A stretch of DNA of 64,000 nucleotides from Desulfosporosinus orientis DSM 765 (GCF_000235605.1 NC_016584.1:3026001-3090000); one strand, 5' to 3'. Numbered from the stretch's first letter, positions 17,524 to 26,091 are shown. Program-made: numbers and translations. Notes: generated by a model not told the origin, from the sequence alone.

Positions 17524-17594
17524 ATTGTTTTGATATCGGCGCAAACCCGGTAAAAGCCCAGTCCATACCCCGAATTGAATAAGCCAAACCGAAA

Positions 17595-17634
17595 AATGGC
17601 GGCCGGATGAAAGCATCTTCAACCGGCCGCCATT
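17595..17634 (+). terminator. GC-rich hairpin downstream of the DUF2922 fragment
   Basis: 12-bp perfect arms AATGGCGGCCGG (17595-17606) and CCGGCCGCCATT (17623-17634) with a 16-base loop. No clear T-run follows on the plus strand, so termination is likely but not certain. The surrounding 17524-17737 gap holds no gene that I recognise. Confidence 0.6.
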
Positions 17635-17737
17635 CCTGTAGTCTGCTGTTTCTTCCGGGTTTCCGCTGGCAAGCCCGCACCTTCTTAAGCCTGGGCACAT
17701 ATTGTGTAGAAAGTAACCAGGAAGGATTGATGCACGG

Positions 17738-18802
17738 ATGACTCCTGCGACGGAACGCACCCCGCGGATTATTGCGGATGAAATAAACATAATCAACCAT
17801 CGCACCGGAACGACTCTGCTGACTAACGCCATTGAGATTGGAGGGCGCCTGAAAGAAGCCAAGGCCCTGGTCAGGCACGGGGAATGGGGCAAATGGCTGG
17901 CTAAGTCGGTCCGTTATTCCCAGCGCTCAGCCGGGCGGCTGATTCAGCTTTATGAAGCCTATGGCACCTCCCCTGGCCTTGAATCCGATCCAAATTGGCC
18001 GGCGCTGTCTAATTTAACCTACACCAACGCCCTCATCCTCCTTGACGTCCCGGAAGAACTGCGCGCGGACTTTATCGCACACAACGATGCCGGGAACATG
18101 TCTTCCCGCGAGCTTAAGCGGGCCGTCGAGGCTGCCGGGGCTGACGGAGACGGGAAGCGCGCCCCGTCTTTGCAAAAAATAGACCAGGCCCTGCAGAAGA
18201 TAGACGACCTGGAAAAAGCGCTGAACACCATGATCGCTAAAATTAGCGACCTTACCGACCAGGTCCGGAGCCTGGAGCAGCAGGTGGAAGAGGTAACGTC
18301 AAAATTCCGGGCAGGACAGACGAGAGCCGTGGGGAAAGAGGCGAATTCGGATAAGAGCCAAAAAGAAGCGCCGGCGGCCGCCCAAAGCGTCCAAACTGCG
18401 CGCCCCCCCATACCCGCCGCAGGCGCTAAATTCCCCCAAGCCTCCGAAACGGCGGAACACGCTGCCCCGGAAGCAGCGCCCGCCAAAGCTCGCTCCGCCG
18501 GCCCGCGCTTCTCTGCTCCCGTGCTCGTCGCGTCCGATTTCACAGTTCCCGAGTTTCCCAATTTTACGGTCTCCGGACTTGAAAATGCCGATCCCGAATA
18601 CTATACCAGGCAAGCCGAATCTCTGTTTAAATTTCACCGAGGCAATATTCACCGCTCTTTTGACCAGCTCAAGCTGTTGTTGACCGTGCTGACCACGAAG
18701 GATAAGGAGATGAAGGAGAGACTGCGCAAGCAGCTCAAATCCTTCCTTGAGAACATGGCCAAGATCATAAGCCGATGGCCTCCGGCGATTAAAATGACTT
18801 AA
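17738..18802 (+). CDS. DUF3102 family protein
   Basis: 354 residues, ATG 17738 with AGGAAGG upstream. Residues about 10-130 match DUF3102 (EINIINHRTGTTLL, IGGRLKEAKALVRHGEWGKW, YSQRSAGRLIQLYEAYG). A predicted coiled coil follows (about 155-205: LEKALNTMIAKISDLTDQVR), then an Ala/Pro-rich linker of about 70 residues and a charged helical tail. The linker is visibly GC-richer than neighbouring genes, suggesting different origin. DUF3102 proteins are common on plasmids and phage-related regions of Firmicutes; the function is unknown. Confidence 0.8.
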   Translation: MTPATERTPRIIADEINIINHRTGTTLLTNAIEIGGRLKEAKALVRHGEWGKWLAKSVRYSQRSAGRLIQLYEAYGTSPGLESDPNWPALSNLTYTNALILLDVPEELRADFIAHNDAGNMSSRELKRAVEAAGADGDGKRAPSLQKIDQALQKIDDLEKALNTMIAKISDLTDQVRSLEQQVEEVTSKFRAGQTRAVGKEANSDKSQKEAPAAAQSVQTARPPIPAAGAKFPQASETAEHAAPEAAPAKARSAGPRFSAPVLVASDFTVPEFPNFTVSGLENADPEYYTRQAESLFKFHRGNIHRSFDQLKLLLTVLTTKDKEMKERLRKQLKSFLENMAKIISRWPPAIKMT

Positions 18803-18815
18803 ACGGGACCCCAGA

Positions 18816-18862
18816 CAAAAAATAGCCCCTTGAAGACTTTTTAGGAAAGGCTTCAAGGGGCT
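18816..18862 (-). terminator. Hairpin with T-tract on the minus strand
   Basis: Perfect 12-bp arms AGCCCCTTGAAG (18824-18835) and CTTCAAGGGGCT (18851-18862). Read on the minus strand the stem is followed by ATTTTTTG (18816-18823), the classic intrinsic terminator form. It would have ended the now-truncated malY gene and may also stop the DUF3102 transcript from the other side. Confidence 0.8.
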
Positions 18863-18885
18863 GTGAAAAAGAATAGTATCCCTTT

Positions 18886-19167
18886 TCCAGATAGCCAATC
18901 AGCGCCATAAGCATAAGCGGCTTGAGTGGCTGCAATACTGAGTGGATTATCGAAGTTATAATGACGTTCCTTCCAGATACTTCTTAAATCACTATTTGGA
19001 ATGATAATATTGGACATCATGAATCCGGCCATGTTAAAGGTTTTGCTTGGGGCCATACAAGTAATGAGCTTGTCGTACTCAGGATACAATTTGGCCAGAG
19101 GGGTATGCACCATGCCTACTCTTAGAAGGTCGCAGTGAATTTCATCAAAAATAATCCACAGATTGTG
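18886..19167 (-). pseudogene. Fragment of a MalY/PatB-type C-S lyase (pyridoxal-phosphate aminotransferase fold)
   Basis: On the minus strand the frame reads LWIIFDEIHCDLLRVG, then KLITCMAPSKTFNMAG (the pyridoxal-phosphate lysine region) and SNIIIPNSDLRSIWKE, ending near NPLSIAATQAAYAYG. These are internal MalY/PatB motifs. Only about 94 of the roughly 390 residues remain; both the N-terminal third and the C terminus are missing. An apparent ATG at 19113 is internal to the homologous region, so this is a gene remnant and not a small gene. Confidence 0.85.
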
Positions 19168-19223
19168 GTGTAAGGTAGAAGCGGTGAATGAAGGTTGATG
19201 TGGGGAAGTATAGGAGTTTACAC

Positions 19224-19277
19224 TTGACTTGTGCGCAATAATGATATATTTTATATAAAACGAACGTTCAATATAAA
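19224..19277 (+). promoter_or_regulatory. Promoter and operator of the TetR gene
   Basis: TTGACT (19224-19229), 17 bases, then TATTTT (19247-19252) form a plausible sigma-70 promoter. AACGAACGTTCAATATAAA (19259-19277) overlaps the expected transcription start and contains the palindrome GAACGTTC. A 17/19 match occurs at 20426-20444, ahead of the acyl-CoA operon. Confidence 0.7.
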
Positions 19278-19287
19278 GGAGATCAAA

Positions 19288-19887
19288 ATGCCTAAACTTG
19301 GAATGGAAGAAATACGTAAAGATCAGGTCATAAAAGCTACAGAAAGGTGTATAGTGGAAAAAGGTTATTCAAATATGTCCGTTAAGGATATTTCGGCAAT
19401 GGCTAAGGTCAGTACAGGAATTATATACCATTATTTCAAAAATAAAGAGGATCTGCTTCTCCAGGTTCTTAAGGAATCCTTCCGGAAGTCCCACGAACAA
19501 GTAATGGAAACTGTAGAACCATTAAGAACCTTCGATGAAAAACTTATGAAGCACATTGAAAATATAAATAGGGTGCCCGTAGATAACCCTGATTTTTATG
19601 CCGTGATGCTTAATTTTCTGGGTCAGACAATAAATAATCCGGAAATAAATGGGATTATCGCAAAGTTTTTTGGAAACCTCAGGTCGTATATCTCCCAATA
19701 TATTCAGGACGGTATTGAAGTGGGCCGCTTACAACCGGAAAAGGCTAAGCATCTATCCGCACTGACTGTTGCACTCGGAATGGGTATAGGCATGCAGTGG
19801 ATAGTTGATCCTGAGTCATTTGATATAGTGGATATTGAAGAAAGCTATAAAGAAATGATCGAGTCCTATATTTTGCTGAAAGAGTAA
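19288..19887 (+). CDS. TetR-family transcriptional regulator
   Basis: 199 residues from ATG 19288 (AAAGGAGATC upstream). The frame is open back to 19231, but that part covers the promoter and operator. Residues 8-55 are the TetR helix-turn-helix (VIKATERCIVEKGYSNMSVK, then VSTGIIYHYFKNKEDLLLQV). The C-terminal ligand domain is typical in length. The shared operator-like sequence at its own promoter and before the crotonase gene at 20467 suggests it represses itself and the acyl-CoA operon until an acyl-CoA ligand is present, as in FadR/PaaR-type TetR regulators (inference). Confidence 0.92.
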   Translation: MPKLGMEEIRKDQVIKATERCIVEKGYSNMSVKDISAMAKVSTGIIYHYFKNKEDLLLQVLKESFRKSHEQVMETVEPLRTFDEKLMKHIENINRVPVDNPDFYAVMLNFLGQTINNPEINGIIAKFFGNLRSYISQYIQDGIEVGRLQPEKAKHLSALTVALGMGIGMQWIVDPESFDIVDIEESYKEMIESYILLKE

Positions 19888-19903
19888 GGGAATTATCACT
19901 ACA

Positions 19904-20182
19904 ATGCCTGTTGAGGCGGATTATGAGCACCCTGAAATAGGCTCTCTGGTTAAAAAGTACATGCAGGGTAAAGTAGGCACCTTAGTCGAAGAACGTTATC
20001 GCATACTGCAATTGATTCAGGATATAACTGCTTCAAGGTTGACGGGATATTTAATCGGAAGTTTACTATATGCCGGTGGCACCCCCGAAACTAATAGAGT
20101 CGAGGTCTTTCGAAATTACAACCTGGCAGAAAGTAAAGAAAATGCCAAAGTACTGGCTAAAATTAAGCCGGATCCGTATTGA
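19904..20182 (+). pseudogene. 3' fragment of a 4-hydroxybutyryl-CoA dehydratase/vinylacetyl-CoA isomerase-type gene
   Basis: The 92-residue frame reads MPVEADYEHPEIGSLVKKYM, then VEERYRILQLIQDITASRLT and AGGTPETNRVEVFRNYNLAE. It corresponds to the C-terminal end of the AbfD/HpaB-family dehydratase (about 490 residues when intact). The N-terminal flavin and 4Fe-4S portions are gone, and the Met at 19904 sits inside the conserved region. It starts 17 bases after the TetR stop, so the rest of the gene was probably lost when the TetR cassette was joined here. Confidence 0.75.
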
Positions 20183-20425
20183 GGAGTATGTCTATAATCA
20201 TATAGATCCCTATATACAATAGGTCCAACCTTTTGCTAAAAAAAGGAGGTATTTTTTGGCTTGGTCATACTGAATATTCAATATAATTGAAATATTATAA
20301 TTCCGTTTGAATGGGAGGGTGATAATGTTTAGCAAGCCGTTAACCTTGGGACAGACTTAAGGAAGAAGGAGTTACCAAAGATACCTTTTATCTAAAGTTA
20401 TAAGAATACTTTTTATCTTATTTAT

Positions 20426-20444
20426 AACGATTGTTCAATATAAA
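20426..20444 (+). promoter_or_regulatory. TetR operator-like site before the acyl-CoA operon
   Basis: AACGATTGTTCAATATAAA at 20426-20444 matches the TetR promoter element (19259-19277) at 17 of 19 positions and ends 22 bases before the crotonase start codon. The 284-base gap 20183-20466 otherwise shows two orphan ribosome-like AGGAGG/GGGAGGG sites and a short ATG frame at about 20324, but no convincing gene. Confidence 0.65.
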
Positions 20445-20466
20445 ATAAATTTAAGAGGGTGCTAGA

Positions 20467-21234
20467 GTGAACGTATTTACTGAAAAAAAAGGCAACATCT
20501 GCACAGTCATAATAAACCGTCCTGAGGTTAGGAATGCGGTGGATGCCGAGACAGCTGGACAGCTCGCGGAAGCGTTCAGGGTCTTTGATACGGATGATAG
20601 TCTGAAGGTGGCAGTTTTATGGGGGGCTGGCGGCAATTTTTGCGCCGGTGCCGATCTTAAGGCTATTTCCAAAGGAAAAATGAACCAGATGGACCCGGAC
20701 ATGTCCAAGGACGGGCCGATGGGACCGACCAGGATGAGGCTTTCCAAGCCTGTTATTGCCGCGGTGTCCGGCTATGCCGTGGCAGGAGGTCTTGAGCTTT
20801 CCTGTTGGTGCGACCTGAGAGTTGTAGAGAGGGATGCTGCATTCGGAGTTTTTTGCCGCCGTTTTGGAGTGCCCCTTGTTGACGGGGGTACTCAGCGCCT
20901 GCCACGACTTATAGGCTTGAGCCGGGCCATGGATATGATCCTTACAGGACGAACAGTTAATGGCGAGGAAGCCTTTGCCATGGGCTTAGCCAACCGACTT
21001 GTGGAACCCGGCACCTCAAGGCAGGAGGCAGAAAATCTGGCCGCTCTGCTGGCGGGGTTTCCCCAAAATTGCCTGCGCAGTGATCGGGAGGCAGTTTACC
21101 GCGGTTTTGATATCAATTTTGATGCCGCCTTGAAACTAGAATTTGAAATGGGCTTAAAAGTGGTGCAAAGCGGGGAAACCCTGAAAGGGGCCACCTCTTT
21201 TGCCGGCGGGGTGGGTCGTCACGGGCAGGTTTGA
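20467..21234 (+). CDS. Crotonase-family enoyl-CoA hydratase/isomerase
   Basis: 255 residues, GTG 20467 start with AAGAGGGTG upstream. Oxyanion-hole and fold motifs are clear (NFCAGADLKA, AGGLELSCWCD, GGTQRLPRLIG). The first catalytic glutamate position is kept (GLELS), but the second, normally PE before the GxxPGGG turn, reads RRFGVPLVDGGTQ. Hydration by the classical two-glutamate mechanism is therefore doubtful; an isomerase, hydrolase or divergent hydratase is possible. It is the first gene of the TetR-linked operon with an acyl-CoA dehydrogenase next. Confidence 0.9.
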   Translation: MNVFTEKKGNICTVIINRPEVRNAVDAETAGQLAEAFRVFDTDDSLKVAVLWGAGGNFCAGADLKAISKGKMNQMDPDMSKDGPMGPTRMRLSKPVIAAVSGYAVAGGLELSCWCDLRVVERDAAFGVFCRRFGVPLVDGGTQRLPRLIGLSRAMDMILTGRTVNGEEAFAMGLANRLVEPGTSRQEAENLAALLAGFPQNCLRSDREAVYRGFDINFDAALKLEFEMGLKVVQSGETLKGATSFAGGVGRHGQV

Positions 21235-21305
21235 AATGACTTAGCGGAGTTTAATGGAAAACTACCGGGATTAACTACCCCTAAAACAGGTGAAGGAGGG
21301 ATAAC

Positions 21306-22448
21306 ATGTCATTCGAATTTGCCCCCACCCAGGAACAGGTTGAAATGCTTAAAATGGTGCGCAAGTTTGTGAAAAAAGAAATTATACCGGTAAGGGCTTA
21401 CTATGACGAAGAAGAAGAGTTTCCCTGGCCCGTTTTTCAAAAAATGGCCGAAATAGGAGTTTTATGTATGTCCGGTCCCGAAAGTATCAGCGGCTATCCC
21501 TGGGATAACCTGACCAGATGCCTGGTGATGGAAGAGCTGGCCAGAGGCTGCGGCGGGATTGCTACCACGCCCATGGCTAACATTCTGGCCTCTGAGCCGA
21601 TTGAGATTGCCGGCACAGCTGAACAGAAGAAATGGTGGTTTTCGGGTCTGTGCCTGAAGGGGGAGATGGGAGCATACTGCGTAACAGAGCCAGGCGCCGG
21701 ATCCGATGTAGCCGGACTGTCAAGCTCCGTTAGGAGAGAAGGCAATCACTACGTGTTGAACGGAACTAAGTGCTTTATCAGTAACGGAGGTGTGGCCTCT
21801 AAATATGTGGTGCTGGCAAGGTTGAATAAAAGCGCCGGAGCCAAGGGGCTTACATTTTTCCTGGTTGATCGCCACTGGGATGGAGTAAGTCATGGCAAGA
21901 AAGAAAAAAAGATGGGCAACAGGGCATCCGACACCAGCGAGGTCATATTCACCGATGTAAAGGTTCCGGAAGAATATCTCCTGGGAGAGGAAGGGGGTGG
22001 ATTTAAGATTGCCATGAACGCTTTTAACATGTCCCGCCCGGTGATAGGCGCTATGGCGGTAGGTGTAAGCCAGTTTGCTATGGAAACAGCCAGGGATTAT
22101 GCCAGGGAAAGAAAACAATTCGGAACACCAATAGCCAACATGCAGGCAGTCCAGTTTATGCTGGCGGAGATGGACATGCGCATTGAGGCGGCCAGGCTTC
22201 TTTATCAGAAGGCTGCCTGGATGCTTGACAAGGGCCTTGAAGTTGTGAGAAACAGTGCCTTGGCCAAGTGCTTTGGGGCAGACATGGCACAAAGGGTAAC
22301 CAGTGACGCGGTGCAAATACTGGGGGGATATGGGTATACGCGTGAATACCCTCTCGAAAAAGCTATGCGGGACGCTAAGCTGCTTCAAATTGTTGAAGGA
22401 ACATCCCAAATTCAAAAAATGATCATTGCCCGGGAAATATTAAAATAA
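21306..22448 (+). CDS. Acyl-CoA dehydrogenase
   Basis: 380 residues, standard for the family, AAGGAGGG before the ATG. Flavin and substrate motifs are present: YCVTEPGAGSD near residue 122, KCFISNGG near 156, the helical C-terminal domain RKQFGTPIANMQAVQ, and LGGYGYTREYPLEKAMRDAK. The catalytic base is Glu364 in IVEGTSQIQ. It would oxidise an acyl-CoA to the 2-enoyl-CoA, passing electrons to ETF, which is not encoded in the window. It lies between the crotonase and 3-hydroxyacyl-CoA dehydrogenase genes of one operon. Confidence 0.96.
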   Translation: MSFEFAPTQEQVEMLKMVRKFVKKEIIPVRAYYDEEEEFPWPVFQKMAEIGVLCMSGPESISGYPWDNLTRCLVMEELARGCGGIATTPMANILASEPIEIAGTAEQKKWWFSGLCLKGEMGAYCVTEPGAGSDVAGLSSSVRREGNHYVLNGTKCFISNGGVASKYVVLARLNKSAGAKGLTFFLVDRHWDGVSHGKKEKKMGNRASDTSEVIFTDVKVPEEYLLGEEGGGFKIAMNAFNMSRPVIGAMAVGVSQFAMETARDYARERKQFGTPIANMQAVQFMLAEMDMRIEAARLLYQKAAWMLDKGLEVVRNSALAKCFGADMAQRVTSDAVQILGGYGYTREYPLEKAMRDAKLLQIVEGTSQIQKMIIAREILK

Positions 22449-22477
22449 ACCAAACCATTTGAAAAGGGGGCGTATTT

Positions 22478-23338
22478 ATGGTTACAAGTATTAACAAGGT
22501 AGGTGTCCTAGGGGCCGGACTCATGGGCCATGGTATAGTTCAGCTGGCTGCCCAGGCTGGCTGTGAAGTAGTAATGGTGGATTTGTCGGCGGAAATGCTT
22601 TATCGGGGCTTTGAGAAAATAAACAAACTAATGTACAAAGCGGTAAAGCAAGGAAAAATATTGCCTGAGAAGTGTGAAGAGGTACTGAAAAGAATCAAAA
22701 TCTCCACTGACATGAATGACTTAAAAGACTGCGACGCTGTAATCGAGGCTATTCCAGAAATAATGGAACTAAAAAAAGAGGTGTTCGCCAAGCTGGACAA
22801 AATCGTCAAGCCCGGAGCCATACTGGCTACAAACACCTCACAGCTGAGCATTACGGAAATTGCCTCGGCTACCGGCAGGTCCGACCTGGTAATCGGCATG
22901 CACTTTTTCTATCCCGCCCAGGTAATGAAGCTGATTGAAATACCTGTGGGGGAACACACATCAGAAAAGTGTATCAATGCAATTGTTGATCTGAGCATGA
23001 GAATGGGCAAGGAAACCTGTGTCTGTAAGGATACTCCGGGTTTTATCGTGAACAGACTGCTGGCAGGTCTGATGGTAGAGGCTAGCCGGATTTATGATGA
23101 AAAGCTGGCTGATGTGCAAGAAATAGACAAGGCCCTTAAATATGCTCTGGGCCACCCCATGGGGCCTTTCGAGTTATTTGACTTTAGCGGCATTGATACA
23201 ATGGTCAGGGTGGCGGATGGCCTGAGGGACGCTTTTGGAGACAGGTTTTGTGTGGGTGTTGGCGTCAGGAATAAGGTCAGAGCTGGCGATTTTGGTCAGA
23301 AAACCGGCCGGGGCTTCTATGACTACAACAAAAAGTAG
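22478..23338 (+). CDS. 3-hydroxyacyl-CoA dehydrogenase (3-hydroxybutyryl-CoA dehydrogenase type)
   Basis: 286 residues, single-function type. It has the NAD-binding GAGLMGHGIVQ at residue 9, the catalytic HFF region (GMHFFYPAQVMKLIEI) with the family histidine, and the C-terminal dimerisation domain (NRLLAGLMVEASRIY, GHPMGPFELFDFSGID, KTGRGFYDY). It oxidises 3-hydroxyacyl-CoA with NAD, third step of beta-oxidation. It follows the acyl-CoA dehydrogenase by 29 bases. Confidence 0.95.
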   Translation: MVTSINKVGVLGAGLMGHGIVQLAAQAGCEVVMVDLSAEMLYRGFEKINKLMYKAVKQGKILPEKCEEVLKRIKISTDMNDLKDCDAVIEAIPEIMELKKEVFAKLDKIVKPGAILATNTSQLSITEIASATGRSDLVIGMHFFYPAQVMKLIEIPVGEHTSEKCINAIVDLSMRMGKETCVCKDTPGFIVNRLLAGLMVEASRIYDEKLADVQEIDKALKYALGHPMGPFELFDFSGIDTMVRVADGLRDAFGDRFCVGVGVRNKVRAGDFGQKTGRGFYDYNKK

Positions 23339-23402
23339 TACGGCCTTCTTCTGGCAACAGGGGCAAGCTATAACAGGTTTTAAAAGGGAGGCGTAAGGAT
23401 AG

Positions 23403-24821
23403 ATGGCGGGAATTGTTGCCTATGGAGCTTATATTCCCTTTAATAGACTTAATCTGAAACATATAGGTGAAATTCACGGCACACCGGCTTTGCGGGGAGA
23501 AAAGGCGGTGGCCAATTATGACGAGGATAGCCTTACAATGGCAGCTGCTGCTGCTCATGACTGTGCCTCCGGCCTTGACGCCGGCACCTTCGACAGGATC
23601 TATTTTGCTACCACAACTCCACCGCATAGTGAAAAGCAAAGTGCCACCACTCTTGCAGGCACCCTGGATATGAGGAGGGACGCAAGGACCCTGGACATCA
23701 CAGGGTCTCTACGTTCAGGTTCCAGTGCCATGCTTACCGGTCTTGATGCAGCCGAAAAGGGCGAAAAGGTTATGGTCGCCATAAGCGACAACCGAATGGG
23801 CGCGGCTGGAGGTCTGTACGAGATGCTCCTCGGAGACGGCGCGGCCGCCTTTTTGCTGGGCAATGAAGATGTGGTGGCTGAGGTGCTGGGTACACACAGT
23901 GTAGGTGTAGACTTTTACGATAACTGGCGCGGTCAGGGGGACCAATTTGTGCGGAGCTGGGAAGATAGATTTTCTCATACCCAGGGATACTCCCGCTTTA
24001 CCGTGGAGGCCGGACAAGCGGTGATGCAAAAGACCGGACTTAGTCCCCAGGATTTCTCAAGGGTCGTAGTATACGGACTGAAGCCCGGTGACCCTTTGCC
24101 GGTGGCAAAAAGAATGGGTTTTAAGCCTGAACAGGTGCAAGACAGCCTTATTGACAGGATAGGAAATACCGGGGCGGCCAGTGCGCCTATGGCCCTGGTT
24201 GCAGCGCTGGAGGAATCTCAGCCCGGTGACAATATCCTGTTCTTAACCTATGGTGAAGGCAGCGACGCAATTGTTTTCCAGGTCACCGATGCCATTTCCC
24301 AACTCCCCCTCCGCCGTGGAATAAAAGGTTACATTAATAGTAAGAAAAGCGATATTAATTACGGTAAATATTTTCGATGGAAACAGTTGCTGAGTATGGA
24401 ACCGCAGAGAAGACCTCCTCTGGTTCGACCCTCCCTGCCTGACCGCTACAGAAATCTTAAGAAAATACTGGGCTTTTATGGCAGCAGGTGTACAGCCTGC
24501 GGTACTCCCCAGTTTCCGCCGCACAGAGTCTGCGTGCAGTGTCAGTCTATCGACCAAATGGAAGAATACAAGTTCCTGGGTAGAATGGCCAGACTGGCCA
24601 CATACACCATCGACTATCTGGCTCCCTCCCAGGACCCTCCAACGGTTATGGCCGTGGTGGATTATGAAGGGGGAGGAAGATTTGTCTGCCTTATGACTGA
24701 CTGCGATGTGAACAGTGTTTCCGTAGGTATGGATTTGGAAATGTCATTTAGAAAACTCTTTGAAGCTGACGGTATAAACACGTACTTTTGGAAAGCCATG
24801 CCAAAGAGAGGTGGGGAATAA
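23403..24821 (+). CDS. HMG-CoA-synthase-like (KAS III fold) protein fused to a DUF35 zinc-ribbon/OB-fold domain
   Basis: 472 residues. Residues about 1-310 resemble bacterial/archaeal HMG-CoA synthase-like proteins (GAYIPFNRLN, FATTTPPHSEKQSATTLAGT, GDGAAAFLLG). Residues about 363-380 hold a zinc ribbon with four cysteines (CTACG and CVQC), followed by an OB-fold (YTIDYLAPSQDPPTVMAVVD). In canonical HMG-CoA synthase a catalytic cysteine lies where this protein reads DITGSLRSGSSA (98-109), so it is missing. It ends two bases before a thiolase gene. In archaea HMG-CoA synthase, thiolase and DUF35 proteins channel acyl groups as a complex; here the DUF35 module is fused, which suggests a thiolase scaffold. 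Confidence 0.85.
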   Translation: MAGIVAYGAYIPFNRLNLKHIGEIHGTPALRGEKAVANYDEDSLTMAAAAAHDCASGLDAGTFDRIYFATTTPPHSEKQSATTLAGTLDMRRDARTLDITGSLRSGSSAMLTGLDAAEKGEKVMVAISDNRMGAAGGLYEMLLGDGAAAFLLGNEDVVAEVLGTHSVGVDFYDNWRGQGDQFVRSWEDRFSHTQGYSRFTVEAGQAVMQKTGLSPQDFSRVVVYGLKPGDPLPVAKRMGFKPEQVQDSLIDRIGNTGAASAPMALVAALEESQPGDNILFLTYGEGSDAIVFQVTDAISQLPLRRGIKGYINSKKSDINYGKYFRWKQLLSMEPQRRPPLVRPSLPDRYRNLKKILGFYGSRCTACGTPQFPPHRVCVQCQSIDQMEEYKFLGRMARLATYTIDYLAPSQDPPTVMAVVDYEGGGRFVCLMTDCDVNSVSVGMDLEMSFRKLFEADGINTYFWKAMPKRGGE

Positions 24822-24823
24822 CT

Positions 24824-26008
24824 ATGGCCAGGTCAATTAAGGACAGGGTAGCGGTGATTGGTATGGGCTGCACCAAGTTTGGGGAAAGATGGGACTGCAG
24901 CCTGGACGACCTGATTATAGAGGCAATAAATGAGTGCTGCGAAGACTCCGGGATAAACCTTGAAAACATAGACGCCTTCTGGTTTGGGACATTTTCGTCA
25001 AGCACCATTGGGGCGCTGCCGTTTTCCATGTGCATGAAGACCCAGTACAAGCCAGTCACCCGGGTGGAAAACATGTGCGCCACCGGGACAGATGCCTTTA
25101 GAAACGCCTGCTATGCAGTGGCGTCCGGTGTATATGATGTGGTAATGGCCATCGGGGCTGAAAAATTAAAGGACAGTGGTTATAGCGGTCTGGAGACTCC
25201 CATGGCGCACTCTGACCGGACCACTCCGGAGCCCACTGCTCCCGCAAGGTTTGCACTGCTGGCACCGGCTTACGCCAATAAGTATAACCTTGAAATGAAA
25301 CAACTTAAAAATGTAATGGCTAGAATTGCTTGGAAGAACCACCATAACGGAGCACTGAACCCAAAAGCTCAGTACCGCAAGGAAGTTCCCATGGAGGCAA
25401 TTCTCAAGTCCCCCACAGTAGCCTATCCCCTAGGTATCATGGACTGCTCCGGAGTCGCTGACGGAGCGGCATGCGCCATTATCTGCAGGACTGAGGACGT
25501 ACACAAATACACCAAAAAGCCCATGTACGTAAAGGGTATATCCATAGCGGCAGGACCCGGGTTCGGTGATCGCCACCAGAACTATGACTACACCGGAGTG
25601 TGGGAAACCCGTCATGCGGCACAGGCCGCCTTTAAAGAGGCGGGAATAATAAATCCCCGGAAAGAGATCAGCCTGGCCGAGGTGCATGATTGCTTTACCA
25701 TAACTGAGCTGGTTATATATGAAGATCTCATGTTAAGCGAGCCAGGTGGAGGGTGGAAAGATGTCGAAAGCGGTTATTTTGACATAAGAGGAGCTTTGCC
25801 CGTAAACCCGGATGGAGGCCTGAAGTCCTTCGGGCACCCCATCGGAGCAACAGGACTGCGCATGTTGTACGAGTGTTATTTGCAATTTTCCGGCCGGGCC
25901 GGAGATCGCCAGATTGAAAATCCAAGACTGGCGCTTACTCATAACCTGGGAGGCCAGCCTGCAGGCTGCGTGGTTTCAGTTTGTATAACCGGTAAGGATT
26001 TGGGATGA
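24824..26008 (+). CDS. Thiolase-family protein, SCP2-thiolase type
   Basis: 394 residues from ATG 24824, AGGTGGGG upstream and only two bases after the preceding stop. The nucleophilic cysteine is in VENMCATGTDAF (about residue 85). EVHDCFTITEL and SFGHPIGATGLRM give the SCP2-type His motifs, and LTHNLGGQPAGCVVSV closes the active site. SCP2-type thiolases work with DUF35 proteins on branched or aryl acyl-CoA. The preceding fused HMGS/OB protein is the likely partner. Confidence 0.92.
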   Translation: MARSIKDRVAVIGMGCTKFGERWDCSLDDLIIEAINECCEDSGINLENIDAFWFGTFSSSTIGALPFSMCMKTQYKPVTRVENMCATGTDAFRNACYAVASGVYDVVMAIGAEKLKDSGYSGLETPMAHSDRTTPEPTAPARFALLAPAYANKYNLEMKQLKNVMARIAWKNHHNGALNPKAQYRKEVPMEAILKSPTVAYPLGIMDCSGVADGAACAIICRTEDVHKYTKKPMYVKGISIAAGPGFGDRHQNYDYTGVWETRHAAQAAFKEAGIINPRKEISLAEVHDCFTITELVIYEDLMLSEPGGGWKDVESGYFDIRGALPVNPDGGLKSFGHPIGATGLRMLYECYLQFSGRAGDRQIENPRLALTHNLGGQPAGCVVSVCITGKDLG

Positions 26009-26091
26009 ATCAGCAAATCAGGATAGAGACAAGAGATTATTTTATCAGGTAAGCACGGAACTGATTAATAATTTAACAGGAGGTTGATTAA

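Noticed and set aside
20320-20360. Short ATG frame with a good GGGAGGG site before the crotonase operon
   Set aside because: Only about eleven codons before a stop; could be a leader peptide or a remnant start, but nothing supports a choice.
21720-22415. 231-codon minus-strand frame inside the acyl-CoA dehydrogenase gene
   Set aside because: Antisense shadow of a well-conserved gene; no ribosome site or recognisable domain.
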